DNA of 64,000 bases from Paenibacillus catalpae. Its GTDB lineage: Bacteria > Bacillota > Bacilli > Paenibacillales > Paenibacillaceae. The stretch spans positions 619,809-683,808 of the forward strand of contig NZ_FOMT01000005.1 of NCBI RefSeq assembly GCF_900112695.1, given 5' to 3'. Shown here piece after piece: positions 8,118 through 17,046 of this stretch; within the stretch, counting starts at the first letter, position 1, and each line of letters starts with the position of its first letter. Position numbers and translations under genes: made by a program. The notes beneath the pieces are model-generated. The model had not been told where the DNA came from, ran no database searches, and saw only the letters and a list, made by a program, of their open reading frames with translations.

Positions 8118-8587
8118 ATAAAGCACGTGTTCTGTTTGTTTGCCTCGGCAACATTTGCAGATCGCCTATGGCGGAGGCTGTATTCCGCAATCTGGTGGAG
8201 AAAAGAAAGCTGTCGGACGTGATCGAGATTGATTCTGCCGGGACAGGGGATTGGCACATCGGGAAACAGCCTCATGAAGGAACCCGCAAGCAGCTCGATC
8301 TTCATGGCATCTCGTATGCCGGAATGAAGGCAAGACAATTTACAGCTAACGATCAGGAATTTGATTATATCGTTTGCATGGATACGAAGAATGAAGCAGA
8401 TGTCCGCCGCATTATTGGGGATGCTTCCCATTCAGCGAAAGTATTTAAATTTATGGACATGCTGCCGCATCTGACTGAAGATGATGTGCCGGATCCGTAT
8501 TACACAGGCAATTTCGATTATGTGTATGAGCTGGTTACAGAAGGCTGCGAGAGACTGCTTGACCAGATTGTTAATGATCTAAAATAA
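8114..8587 (+). CDS. Low-molecular-weight protein-tyrosine phosphatase
   Basis: 157-residue cytoplasmic phosphatase. The P-loop CLGNICRS near the N-terminus holds the nucleophilic cysteine and arginine (C-x5-R-S), and the general-acid loop DDVPDPYY is near residue 124. These enzymes remove phosphate from tyrosine, and some relatives act on phospho-arginine; which applies is not decidable here. Its ATG overlaps the stop of the TRIC-like gene, so they form a two-gene operon ending at the terminator just downstream. Confidence 0.93.
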   Translation: MNKARVLFVCLGNICRSPMAEAVFRNLVEKRKLSDVIEIDSAGTGDWHIGKQPHEGTRKQLDLHGISYAGMKARQFTANDQEFDYIVCMDTKNEADVRRIIGDASHSAKVFKFMDMLPHLTEDDVPDPYYTGNFDYVYELVTEGCERLLDQIVNDLK

Positions 8588-8590
8588 GTA

Positions 8591-8634
8591 AAAAAGCCTT
8601 CCTTGTCCGTAGACAAACAGGAAGGCTTTTTTAT
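8591..8634. terminator. Bidirectional terminator
   Basis: AAAAAGCCTTCC pairs with GGAAGGCTTTTT, with an inner TTGTC/GACAA helix and T or A runs on both sides. It serves the phosphatase on the plus strand and the esterase converging on the minus strand. Confidence 0.9.
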
Positions 8635-8648
8635 ATTTCATGTATCGG

Positions 8649-9386
8649 TTATTCCATTTCAATAAAATGCATCAAGCCTTCGGGCAGCTCCAGCTGCCAG
8701 AAGCCCCATTGATGGCCGCCGTCTTTCTCGGCATAGGTCACCTTTGCGCCTCTGGCTTCCAAGATAGAGCGGGCCGTCCGGTTAATGTCGAGGAAATCGA
8801 ACACGCCGTGGCCGGTATCATAAGCCGTCTCCTGGAAACCGGCAATCATATAGATTTCCAGCCAAGATAGGTCCTTTTGTGCTTCCATTATCTCGCGCGA
8901 ACGGTCATAATAAGCACCGGATAACGACAAAATGCGCGTAAACAGTTCAGGATAGTTGAGAGCCAGGTGGAAGGAGATGGTGCCGCCCAGGGAGTCACCA
9001 GCCAGCAGGCGATGCTCCGGAGACGTACGGACCGGATATTTGCCTTCAATAAAAGGAATTAGCTCTTGTCCAAAGAAGCGTACATAAGCCTCGTGGCGGT
9101 CGCCGTCAGGTGAATATTCAGCTGATCGATGCGTTTTATCGACTTCTACGCCAACTATAATAAAAGGTTCAACGCCTTCATCTAGAATCAGTCGGTTCGC
9201 CGTTGTTGCAATTCGTCCAAAGTTGAAAAAGTCTTCGCCGTCCTGACAGTATACAACCGGATAGCTCAGTACTTCGTTATAACCGGGCGGCAAGTAAACG
9301 CGCAGGCTGCGTTCGCCTTCAGCCAAATAACTGCTTTTTACAATTTCTTTCACAACGGTTCGTTTTAAATATCGTTCATCAGTCAT
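8649..9386 (-). CDS. Alpha/beta-hydrolase esterase (Fes/YbbA-like)
   Basis: 245-residue esterase of the D/YieL-Fes type that often cleaves siderophore or acyl esters. The nucleophile elbow is GDSLGG, followed by ALNYPELFTRILSLSGAYYD, and the catalytic histidine lies in KDGGHQWGFW near the C-terminus. No signal peptide is seen, so it is cytoplasmic. The ATG at 9386 has AGGAGGATCC ahead (minus strand); the longer in-frame ATG has no ribosome site. No siderophore genes are nearby, so the substrate is open. Confidence 0.85.
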   Translation of the reverse strand: MTDERYLKRTVVKEIVKSSYLAEGERSLRVYLPPGYNEVLSYPVVYCQDGEDFFNFGRIATTANRLILDEGVEPFIIVGVEVDKTHRSAEYSPDGDRHEAYVRFFGQELIPFIEGKYPVRTSPEHRLLAGDSLGGTISFHLALNYPELFTRILSLSGAYYDRSREIMEAQKDLSWLEIYMIAGFQETAYDTGHGVFDFLDINRTARSILEARGAKVTYAEKDGGHQWGFWQLELPEGLMHFIEME

Positions 9387-9590
9387 ATGTGGATCCTCCT
9401 GAATGGAATGGTTAGCATGTGGGTAAACAATAGTAAGGTAATGTGAATCTGCCCGTTCCAAGTCTGCGACTGGATTTGACCCCTGAGTGTATTATGCTGT
9501 TATACAGAAAAAACAAATCTGTTACACATACAATTCATCAGTAAAACAGTCCAGATTAGCGAAAAAACAACGGTTTTTTTGTTTTTTTCT

Positions 9591-9620
9591 TTGACCACAT
9601 TCGGTAAACAGGTGTATTAT
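9591..9620 (+). promoter_or_regulatory. Promoter of the pyruvate dehydrogenase operon
   Basis: TTGACC (9591-9596) and TATTAT (9615-9620) are 18 bp apart with TG just ahead of the -10. The start point would be about 50 bp before the pdhA ATG. A short AAAAAAC/GTTTTTT repeat (9561-9578) lies upstream. Confidence 0.7.
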
Positions 9621-9678
9621 GATTCTATAACAGAGAGCTCCGATTTTCAAATATTAATGATCGAGGTGAGCGTTCAAA

Positions 9679-10758
9679 ATGAGCAAAGTGCTTAACAAAC
9701 TGCCATATGAAGTTCAAACGGAACCTGTAAAACCATTATCCGTGTTGTCGCTCGACGGCGACGTGGTTAATCCGGAATATATGCCGGATCTGACTGACGA
9801 CCAATTGAAAGAATTAATGTACCGCATGGTATTTACGCGCACATGGGATGAGCGTGCCGTAAACCTTGGCCGCCAAGGCCGTCTTGGCTTCTACGCTCCG
9901 GTATCCGGACAAGAAGCATCGATGATCGGCAGCGAATATGCGATTAATAAAGATGATTTCATCTGCCCAGGCTATCGCGATATCCCGCAGCTTGTATGGC
10001 ATGGTTTGCCTATGTACCAAGCTTTCCTATATTCCCGCGGCCATCAACATGGCGGACAAATTCCGGCTGATGTACATGTGCTTATGCCGCAAATCATCAT
10101 CGGCGCACAAGTGCTTCATGCAGCCGGCGTTGCAATGGCATTCAAGAAACGCGGCGAGAAACGTGTAGCGATCACTTTTACAGGTGATGGCGGTTCCTCC
10201 GAAGGCGACTTCTACGAATCTATGAACTTTGCTGGAGTATTCAAGCTCCCAGTTATTTATGTTGTACAAAACAACCGTTATGCCATCACAACTCCATATG
10301 AGAAGCAAACAGCTGCTATGTCGGTTGCTCATAAAGCGGTTGCAGCCGGTATCAAAGGCGTGCAAATTGACGGCATGGACGTTCTTGCCGTTATCAAAGC
10401 GGTATCTGAAGCAGCTGAACGCGGCCGCAACGGTGAAGGAGCAACTCTGATCGAGATGTTGACTTACCGTTTCCGTCCGCACTCGCTGTCTGACGATGCA
10501 ACGAAATACCGTACGAAAGATGAAGAAGCGGAATGGGGCCTCAAGGATCCTCTTATTCGTTTCGGCAAGTTCCTGGAGAAGAAAGGCCTCTGGACGGAAG
10601 AAGATACAAACCGCGTGAAAGAGGAAGCGAAAGCGGCTGTTAACGAGAACATCAAGAAAGCGGAAGCGACTGAGAAAATGACAGTTGGCGGCTTGATTGA
10701 TTCCATGTTCGAAACAACGCCTCAGCACCTGGAAGAGCAAAAGGCTGATTTTCAATAA
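9679..10758 (+). CDS. pdhA: Pyruvate dehydrogenase E1 component, alpha subunit
   Basis: 359-residue thiamine-diphosphate-dependent subunit that, with E1 beta, decarboxylates pyruvate and passes the acetyl group to the E2 lipoyl arm. The cofactor motif GDGGSSEGDFYESMNFAG..NN spans about residues 173-206, and the phosphorylation-loop-like RFRPHSLSDD is near 265. Length is as expected for Bacillales. The ATG is preceded by GATCGAGGTGAG. It opens a four-gene operon in the order E1 alpha, E1 beta, E2, E3. Branched-chain keto acid dehydrogenase E1 is the closest alternative, but the full set and synteny favour pyruvate. Confidence 0.95.
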   Translation: MSKVLNKLPYEVQTEPVKPLSVLSLDGDVVNPEYMPDLTDDQLKELMYRMVFTRTWDERAVNLGRQGRLGFYAPVSGQEASMIGSEYAINKDDFICPGYRDIPQLVWHGLPMYQAFLYSRGHQHGGQIPADVHVLMPQIIIGAQVLHAAGVAMAFKKRGEKRVAITFTGDGGSSEGDFYESMNFAGVFKLPVIYVVQNNRYAITTPYEKQTAAMSVAHKAVAAGIKGVQIDGMDVLAVIKAVSEAAERGRNGEGATLIEMLTYRFRPHSLSDDATKYRTKDEEAEWGLKDPLIRFGKFLEKKGLWTEEDTNRVKEEAKAAVNENIKKAEATEKMTVGGLIDSMFETTPQHLEEQKADFQ

Positions 10759-10816
10759 AACCCTTGCCTGACGATGGGATTTTGCACGAGCAAAAATGAA
10801 GGAGGATCTGACGATC

Positions 10817-11794
10817 ATGGCTCAAATGAATATGTTGGAAGCAATCCGCGACGCTATGCGTGTGGAGCTTAAACGTGATGAGAACGTACTTATCTTCGGT
10901 GAGGACGTTGGTAAAGTCGGCGGTGTATTCCGCGTAACAGAAGGTTTACAAGAAGAATTCGGCGAGGAACGCGTATTCGATACGCCTCTTGCCGAGTCCG
11001 CAATCGGCGGTCTGGCGGTTGGCATGGGTATTCAAGGCTTCCGCCCGGTTGCCGAAATCCAGTTCGTCGGCTTCATCTATGAAGCAATGGACCAAATGTT
11101 CATTCAAGCGGCGCGTATGCGTTACCGTTCCGGCGGCCGTTACAATTCGCCAATCGTATTCCGTACGCCATTTGGCGGCGGCGTTAAGGCAGCGGAACTT
11201 CACACGGATTCCCTGGAAGGCCTTGCTGTTCAAACTCCGGGTATCAAGGTAGTTATTCCATCCAACCCTTACGACGCAAAAGGTCTGATGATCGCCGCAA
11301 TCCGCGATAACGACCCAGTATTCTTCATGGAGCACCTGAACTTGTACCGTGCATTCCGTGCAGAAGTGCCTGAAGGCGAGTACACGGTTGAGATCGGAAA
11401 AGCAAACGTGGTTCGCGAAGGTACGGACGTAACCATCATTGCTTACGGCATGATGGTTCACACAGCTGTGAAAGCGGCGGACGAGCTTGAGAAAAACGGC
11501 ATTAAAGCGGAAGTTATCGACCTGCGCTCCCTCGTGCCGCTCGATATCGACACCATCGTTGCTTCTATTAAAAAAACAAACCGCGCAATCGTTGTTCAAG
11601 AAGCGCAAAAAACTTCTGGCGTAGCCGCAGAAGTTATTGCTCAAATCAACGAAAAAGCGATCCTGCACCTGGAGGCGCCAGTGCTTCGCGTTGCCGGTCC
11701 GGATACGGTATATCCGTTCGCGCAAATCGAAGATACTTGGCTTCCAACACCAGCTCGTATCGTAGATGCGGTTAATAAAGTACTGAACTTTTAA
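10817..11794 (+). CDS. pdhB: Pyruvate dehydrogenase E1 component, beta subunit
   Basis: 325-residue transketolase-like subunit that completes the E1 tetramer. It starts MAQMNMLEAI and carries the conserved LIFGEDVGKVGG segment, DTPLAESAIGG, and EIQFVGFIYEAMDQ, with the C-terminal domain ending in LPTPARIVDAV. The start is the ATG behind AAGGAGGATC (10799-10808). An upstream in-frame ATG at 10796 overlaps that ribosome site and is unlikely. It lies 58 bp after pdhA and 133 bp ahead of the E2 gene. Confidence 0.95.
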   Translation: MAQMNMLEAIRDAMRVELKRDENVLIFGEDVGKVGGVFRVTEGLQEEFGEERVFDTPLAESAIGGLAVGMGIQGFRPVAEIQFVGFIYEAMDQMFIQAARMRYRSGGRYNSPIVFRTPFGGGVKAAELHTDSLEGLAVQTPGIKVVIPSNPYDAKGLMIAAIRDNDPVFFMEHLNLYRAFRAEVPEGEYTVEIGKANVVREGTDVTIIAYGMMVHTAVKAADELEKNGIKAEVIDLRSLVPLDIDTIVASIKKTNRAIVVQEAQKTSGVAAEVIAQINEKAILHLEAPVLRVAGPDTVYPFAQIEDTWLPTPARIVDAVNKVLNF

Positions 11795-11825
11795 TGTTAT
11801 TCATCCTTAGGATGATGGATATAAA

Positions 11826-11866
11826 TTGCCCGCTTAAATAGCGGGCAAAGCCGTCATTTGGGCGGC
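11826..11866 (+). promoter_or_regulatory. Paired hairpins between pdhB and pdhC
   Basis: TTGCCCGC (11826-11833) and GCGGGCAA (11841-11848) form a perfect stem, followed at once by GCCG/CGGC (11850-11866). There is no T-run, so this is more likely a processing or stability element that sets E2-E3 levels apart from E1 than a terminator. Confidence 0.5.
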
Positions 11867-11927
11867 AAATATGAAGTGATTGCTTACGAGGTAAGAATTA
11901 TCACATTCTTTTAAGGAGGATACTACA

Positions 11928-13220
11928 GTGGCGAAATTTGAATACAAATTTCCGGAGCTTGGCGAAGGCTTGCACGAAGGCGAAATCGTTAAAGTGCATA
12001 TTAAAGTCGGCGACAAAGTAACGGATGACGATATCATCATGGAAGTACAGAACGATAAGGCAGTTGTAGAAGTGCCTTGTCCGGTTAACGGTACAGTTTT
12101 GGAAGTTCGTATGAAAGACGGTCAAGTGTGCCATGTTGGCGAAGTTGTGGCTATTATTGATGCAGAAGGCGATATTCCTGAGCAAGATACTCCTGCAGCA
12201 GCAGAAACGCCAGCACCAGCGGCTCCTGCGGCATCGGCTGCTCCGGCAGCAGCTCCTTCTGCACCAGCAGAAGCACCAAAAGCAACTGGCGGCCAAGTAT
12301 TGGCTACACCTAGCGTTCGTAAATTCGCACGTGAGCAAGGCGTTGACCTGACGACGGTTAACGGCACGGGCAAAAACGGCCGGATCACTCGTGAAGACGT
12401 AACGAACGGCGGCGGTGCAGCGCCAGCGGCAGCAGAAGCGCCAGCAACGGAAGCGGCAGCTCCTGCAGCAGCAGAAGCACCAGCGGCTAAACCAGCAGCA
12501 GCGGCAGCTGACGCATACCGTCCGGAAGAGCGCGTGCCGTTCAAAGGTATCCGTAAAGCAATCGCTAACGCGATGGTTAAATCGGTATACACTGCTCCTC
12601 ACGTTACAATTATGGACGAAGTGGACGTTACTGAACTGGTTGCTCTACGTGCGAAATACAAACCATATGCAGAGAAAAAAGGTTCCAAGCTGACTTACCT
12701 GCCATTCATCGTGAAGGCACTCGTTGCAGCTTGCCGTCAATTCCCGATTATGAACTCTACTCTGGATGAAGCCAGCCAAGAGATCGTCTACAAAAAGTAC
12801 TACAACATCGGTATCGCGACAGATACAGACAACGGCCTGATCGTTCCTGTTATCGAAGACGCTGACCGTAAAAATATTTTCATGGTTGCTGACAAAATCC
12901 GTGACCTGGCTGCGAAAGGCCGTGAAGGCAAACTTACTGCCGCCGAGCTTAAAGGCAGCACAATTTCAATCTCGAACATCGGTTCCGCTGGCGGTATGTT
13001 CTTTACTCCGGTAATCAACTTCCCTGAAGTTGCGATCCTGGGTACTGGCCGTATCTCTGAGAAACCGGTTGTTCGCAACGGCGAAATCGTGGCAGCACCT
13101 GTAATGGCACTGTCGCTGAGCTTCGACCACCGTCTCATCGACGGCGCGACCGCTCAAAACTTTATGAACTACATTAAACAACTTCTGGGTCAACCAGAAC
13201 TATTCATCATGGAGGTGTAA
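11928..13220 (+). CDS. pdhC: Dihydrolipoamide acetyltransferase (E2 of pyruvate dehydrogenase)
   Basis: 430-residue core of the complex. It has a single N-terminal lipoyl domain with the modified lysine in EVQNDKAVVEV (Lys44), an Ala-Pro-Glu-rich flexible linker (about 83-120), a peripheral-subunit-binding domain (ATPSVRKFAREQGVDL..TGKNGRITREDV, about 125-160), a second Ala-rich linker (163-197), and the catalytic domain ending with SFDHRLIDGA. The catalytic domain transfers acetyl to CoA. The GTG start has AAGGAGGATACTACA ahead. The linkers carry repeated GCA/CCA codons and give long spurious open frames on both strands. Confidence 0.95.
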   Translation: MAKFEYKFPELGEGLHEGEIVKVHIKVGDKVTDDDIIMEVQNDKAVVEVPCPVNGTVLEVRMKDGQVCHVGEVVAIIDAEGDIPEQDTPAAAETPAPAAPAASAAPAAAPSAPAEAPKATGGQVLATPSVRKFAREQGVDLTTVNGTGKNGRITREDVTNGGGAAPAAAEAPATEAAAPAAAEAPAAKPAAAAADAYRPEERVPFKGIRKAIANAMVKSVYTAPHVTIMDEVDVTELVALRAKYKPYAEKKGSKLTYLPFIVKALVAACRQFPIMNSTLDEASQEIVYKKYYNIGIATDTDNGLIVPVIEDADRKNIFMVADKIRDLAAKGREGKLTAAELKGSTISISNIGSAGGMFFTPVINFPEVAILGTGRISEKPVVRNGEIVAAPVMALSLSFDHRLIDGATAQNFMNYIKQLLGQPELFIMEV

Positions 13221-13225
13221 CTACA

Positions 13226-14641
13226 ATGGTAGTAGGAGATCCGTCTTTAGATATTGATACTCTAGTCATCGGTGCAGGTCCCGGCGGTTACGTTGCCGCG
13301 ATCCGCGCAGCACAATTGGGTCAAAACGTACTTGTTGTCGAGAAAGAAAATGTGGGCGGCGTTTGCTTGAACGTTGGCTGTATTCCTTCCAAAGCGCTTA
13401 TCTCGGCATCGCATCAATACGAATCCATCAGCCATGCATCGGCGTTCGGCATTACTGCCGGCGACGTGAAAGTGGAATGGAACAAAGTACAAGAATTCAA
13501 GAACGGTATCGTTAAAAAACTGACCGGCGGTGTTGCATCGCTTCTGAAAGCGAACAAAGTACAATACTTCAACGGCGAAGTCATGTTCATTAACGAAAAC
13601 GAAGCACGTGTCTTCAACGATCAAGAAGCACCGCGCTACCGTTTCAAAAACTGCATTATCGCTACAGGTTCCCGTCCGATCGAGCTGAAGGCATTCCCGT
13701 TCAGCGGCCGTATCGTATCGTCGACCGGCGCATTGTCCCTGCCTGAAATTCCGAAGAGCATCATCGTTATCGGCGGCGGCTACATCGGTATCGAGCTTGG
13801 TCAAATGTACTCCAAATTCGGCACTAAAGTAACAATCATCGAAGGCGGCGACGCTATTCTGCCAGGCTTCGATAAAGATATGGGTTCTATCGTTGCTAAG
13901 AAACTTAAAGGAACAAACGTTGACATCGTTACCGGCGCAATGGCTCAAGGCGCTGAACAAACGGATAAAGACGTGACGCTGACTTACAAAGTAGGCGACA
14001 AAGAAGAAAAAGTAACAGCAGACTACCTGCTTGTTACCGTTGGACGTCGTCCTAACACTGACGGAGACCTTGGTCTTGAACTGGCTAACGTTAAAGTTGG
14101 CGAGCGCGGTCTGGTTGAAGTTGACGCACAATGCCGTACAAGCAACCCGCATATCTATGCAATCGGCGACATCATCGCAGGTCCAGCACTTGCGCACAAA
14201 GCTATGTATGAAGGACGTATTGCTGCAGAAGCAATCTCTGGTCTGCCAAGCGTGATCGATTACAAATGCGTGCCTGCCGTATGCTTCTCCGATCCGGAAT
14301 GTGCCGCGGTTGGTCTTTCCGAGAAAGAAGCAAAAGACAAAGGCTACAAAACAAAAGTGGGCAAATTCCCGTTCGCAATCAACGGCCGCGCAATGTCGCT
14401 TAACGCGACTGAAGGCTTCGTGAAGCTCGTTTCCGATGCTGACACCGGTCTTGTTCTGGGTGCACAAATCATCGGTCTGGAAGCTTCCAACATGATTGCA
14501 GAGCTTGCTCTGGCAATCGAGATGGGTGCTACTCTCGAAGATATCGCACTGACGATCCATGCGCATCCTACACTGGGTGAGATCGTTCTTGACGCAGCAG
14601 AAGTAGCGCTTGGACATCCGATCCACACGGTAGCAAAATAA
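13226..14641 (+). CDS. lpdA: Dihydrolipoyl dehydrogenase (E3)
   Basis: 471-residue FAD flavoprotein that reoxidises dihydrolipoamide and reduces NAD. It shows the FAD-binding VIGAGPGGYVAA near residue 13, the redox disulfide GGVCLNVGCIPSK (C-x4-C), the NAD-binding VIGGGYIGIELG near 186, IYAIGDI, and the dimer-interface HAHPTLGE with the catalytic His-Glu. It begins five bases after the pdhC stop with GGAGGTG inside the end of that gene. A terminator follows within 30 bp, so it closes the operon. Confidence 0.96.
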   Translation: MVVGDPSLDIDTLVIGAGPGGYVAAIRAAQLGQNVLVVEKENVGGVCLNVGCIPSKALISASHQYESISHASAFGITAGDVKVEWNKVQEFKNGIVKKLTGGVASLLKANKVQYFNGEVMFINENEARVFNDQEAPRYRFKNCIIATGSRPIELKAFPFSGRIVSSTGALSLPEIPKSIIVIGGGYIGIELGQMYSKFGTKVTIIEGGDAILPGFDKDMGSIVAKKLKGTNVDIVTGAMAQGAEQTDKDVTLTYKVGDKEEKVTADYLLVTVGRRPNTDGDLGLELANVKVGERGLVEVDAQCRTSNPHIYAIGDIIAGPALAHKAMYEGRIAAEAISGLPSVIDYKCVPAVCFSDPECAAVGLSEKEAKDKGYKTKVGKFPFAINGRAMSLNATEGFVKLVSDADTGLVLGAQIIGLEASNMIAELALAIEMGATLEDIALTIHAHPTLGEIVLDAAEVALGHPIHTVAK

Positions 14642-14668
14642 TTACCCCGCTAAATGATTTTTAGTGAA

Positions 14669-14708
14669 AGAGGTCCCGCAGCTTGAACAGCATGCGGGCC
14701 TCTTTTTG
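14669..14708 (+). terminator. Terminator of the pdh operon
   Basis: AGAGGTCCCGCA pairs with TGCGGGCCTCT and is followed by five T residues, starting 28 bp after the E3 stop. Confidence 0.88.
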
Positions 14709-14746
14709 CATATTATAACTGTACATAGCATAAGGAGCGAAAGCTT

Positions 14747-15238
14747 ATGGAAAAGCCGGCTAGAGCATCGAGAACGGTCATGACGCAGATCATTTTTCCG
14801 CTGGACACGAACCATCATGAAACGATGTTTGGCGGCAAAGTGATGGAGTATATGGACAAGGCGGCCGCAATTGCAGCGATGCGGCATGCACGGATGCAGG
14901 TGGTTACGGCATCTACGGACAGCCTTGATTTTGTGGCTCCAATCAAGGTAGGGGAAGTCATTGAGGTGGAGGCGTATGTTACCTGGACGCATGACAGCTC
15001 GATGGAAGTGTGCGTCACGGTGGAGTCCGAGAATTTGTATACTTCGCAGCGTACAACAACGGTGACAGCCTTTTTCACCTTTGTAGCCTTAAACGACCAG
15101 GGTAAGCCCGCCAAAGTGCCTAAGGTGTACCCGGAGACGGATGAGGAGATTCGACTATTCGCAACAGCTCCAGAACGTTATGAATTACGAATGAAGAGAA
15201 AACGGGAAAGACAAGAAGCGGCGAAAATGTTAAAATAG
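14747..15238 (+). CDS. Acyl-CoA thioesterase (YkhA-like hotdog fold)
   Basis: 163-residue single-hotdog thioesterase that hydrolyses acyl-CoA. Family markers are the DTNHHETMFGGKVMEYMD segment, followed by DSLDFVAPIKVGEVIEVEAY and TAFFTFVALND. It has the size of the cytoplasmic acyl-CoA hydrolases of Bacillus. Start ATG follows TAAGGAGCGAAAGCTT. It appears monocistronic, between the pdh terminator and thyA. Substrate chain length cannot be told. Confidence 0.87.
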   Translation: MEKPARASRTVMTQIIFPLDTNHHETMFGGKVMEYMDKAAAIAAMRHARMQVVTASTDSLDFVAPIKVGEVIEVEAYVTWTHDSSMEVCVTVESENLYTSQRTTTVTAFFTFVALNDQGKPAKVPKVYPETDEEIRLFATAPERYELRMKRKRERQEAAKMLK

Positions 15239-15353
15239 CGAGATAGCCTCTATCGAGGCTTGTCGAAGATGAACGATTTGTAAACCTTGGATCGGCGGCG
15301 TATGCCGGGAGAGGTACGCGTCTTTTGATCGATAATCAAGGAGCTGAATAAAA

Positions 15354-16316
15354 GTGACAGTACAATCAACGGAAGTCGAATATTTGCAATTGCTGCGGCA
15401 TGTGCTTGCTAACGGTGTAAAGAAAGAGGATCGGACGGGTACCGGCACGATCTCGACCTTTGGTTACCAGATGCGGTTTGACTTAAGCAAAGGGTTTCCC
15501 ATTCTGACAACGAAGAGAGTGCCTTTCAAGCTGATCGTCAGCGAATTGCTTTGGTTTATCAAAGGTGATTCCAATATCAGATACTTGCTGCAGCATAATA
15601 ACCATATATGGGATGAATGGGCGTTTAAGAGGTGGGTGGAGAGCGCCGATTATAACGGTCCGGACATGACGAACTTTGGCCTTCGGTCTCAGACGGATGA
15701 AGCGTTTAATGCGTTGTACAAGGAGCAGATGGATAAATTCACGCAGCTTGTGCTGACCGATGATGCGTTTGCCGCACAATACGGCGAACTGGGCAATGTA
15801 TACGGCAAGCAGTGGCGTGAATGGCGCACAACACAAGGGGAAACCATTGATCAGCTTAAGGGAATTATTGATACGATCAAGAAAAATCCGGATTCCCGGC
15901 GTCTAATTGTTTCGGCATGGAACCCTGAGGATGTACCGTCCATGGCGCTGCCTCCATGTCACACCATGTTCCAATTTTATGTCATTAACGGTAAGCTGAG
16001 CTGCCAGCTGTATCAACGCAGCGGAGATATTTTCCTCGGCATTCCGTTTAATATTGCAAGTTATGCTCTTCTTACTCATCTGATCGCTCAGGAGTGCGGG
16101 CTGGAGGTCGGCGAGTTTATTCATACGCTTGGCGATGCCCACATTTATTTGAACCATATGGAACAGATCGATATTCAATTAAAGAGGGACATGCGTGAGC
16201 TGCCAGTGCTCGCGATCAATCCGGATTTGAAATCGATCTTTGACGCCGAGGTTGACGATATTAAGCTGGAGAACTATCTGCCTCACCCGACTATTAAGGC
16301 TCCGGTAGCCGTATAA
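15354..16316 (+). CDS. thyA: Thymidylate synthase
   Basis: 320-residue enzyme that methylates dUMP to dTMP using methylenetetrahydrofolate. The N-terminal RTGTGTISTFGYQMRFDL and the substrate loop are clear. The catalytic cysteine lies in ALPPCHTMFQFYV, and QLYQRSGDIFLGIPFNI and HIYLNH follow. It is about 50 residues longer than the E. coli-type enzyme because of the insert at about 90-135, as in the long ThyA class. The GTG start has CAAGGAGCTG in front. It is followed 19 bp later by dihydrofolate reductase, which regenerates its cofactor. Confidence 0.95.
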   Translation: MTVQSTEVEYLQLLRHVLANGVKKEDRTGTGTISTFGYQMRFDLSKGFPILTTKRVPFKLIVSELLWFIKGDSNIRYLLQHNNHIWDEWAFKRWVESADYNGPDMTNFGLRSQTDEAFNALYKEQMDKFTQLVLTDDAFAAQYGELGNVYGKQWREWRTTQGETIDQLKGIIDTIKKNPDSRRLIVSAWNPEDVPSMALPPCHTMFQFYVINGKLSCQLYQRSGDIFLGIPFNIASYALLTHLIAQECGLEVGEFIHTLGDAHIYLNHMEQIDIQLKRDMRELPVLAINPDLKSIFDAEVDDIKLENYLPHPTIKAPVAV

Positions 16317-16335
16317 GAAAGCAGGTGCGAACACG

Positions 16336-16827
16336 ATGTCGATTACGATGATCGCAGCAATGGATCGAAGCCGTACGATCGGAATCGGGAACAAGCTGCC
16401 GTGGCGTCTTCCGGCTGAGATGGCCTATTTTACGCGTCATACAACGGGGAAAACAGTCGTCATGGGGCGCAAGACGTTCGAGTCGCTGCCTAAGCCGCTG
16501 AAAGACCGGACAAATGTCGTCATAACTCGCCAACCGGATTATGCCAAAGAAGGCTGCGAGGTTGTTCATTCCGTGCAGGAAGCGGTTGACCGTTACGGAG
16601 ATGGCGAACTGATGGTTATAGGCGGCGCTGATATTTACGCGCAGTTTCTTCCATTTGCGGACAAACTTCTTCTGACCGAAGTAGATACCGACATTGCCGG
16701 AGGCGACGCTTTCTTCCCGGTGTTTCAAGAGGACGAGTGGGAGCGGGTGGATGCTGAGCGGGTGGAGAGCGATGAGCGTAACGCCTATTCCTTCACCTTC
16801 CAAACCTTTAAGCGTCATCAAGCATAG
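16336..16827 (+). CDS. dfrA: Dihydrofolate reductase
   Basis: 163-residue NADPH-dependent enzyme restoring tetrahydrofolate after the ThyA reaction. Typical pieces are MIAAMDRSRTIGIGNKLPW with the Met20-like loop, the acidic residue in PAEMAYFTRHT, VVMGRKTFESL and VIGGADIY near the C-terminal half. It lies 19 bp downstream of thyA, with GCAGGTGCGAACACG as ribosome region; the two genes are the standard operon. Confidence 0.95.
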   Translation: MSITMIAAMDRSRTIGIGNKLPWRLPAEMAYFTRHTTGKTVVMGRKTFESLPKPLKDRTNVVITRQPDYAKEGCEVVHSVQEAVDRYGDGELMVIGGADIYAQFLPFADKLLLTEVDTDIAGGDAFFPVFQEDEWERVDAERVESDERNAYSFTFQTFKRHQA

Positions 16828-16961
16828 GATAAAGGACTTCAACAAATGACGAACGTTATGTCATTAAGTGCAAAAGATTGTGCGGATAATCCATTAACGA
16901 CAGAAAGCAAGAATGATAGGCTTTTTTAATACGATATTCGCGTAATAAATGAAGTTTTTTG

Positions 16962-16990
16962 TTGAAATATTTAAAGATTCCCGATATAGT
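16962..16990 (+). promoter_or_regulatory. Sigma-A promoter of gltD-like gene
   Basis: TTGAAA (16962-16967) and TATAGT (16985-16990) with an exact 17-bp spacer, about 50 bp before the ATG at 17047. Both boxes match consensus at five of six positions. Confidence 0.75.
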
Positions 16991-17046
16991 TTTAGGAGAA
17001 TAATGATATAGGCTTTTCGGGAATATTGGATGGAGGAAATTCGCAC

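Noticed and set aside
12122..12592. Ala-rich open frame opposite the E2 linkers
   Set aside because: Arises from the repeated Ala/Pro codons of the linkers; not a gene.
13262..14626. 454-codon open frame on the minus strand opposite lpdA
   Set aside because: Shadow caused by codon bias of the E3 gene; product has no recognisable motif.
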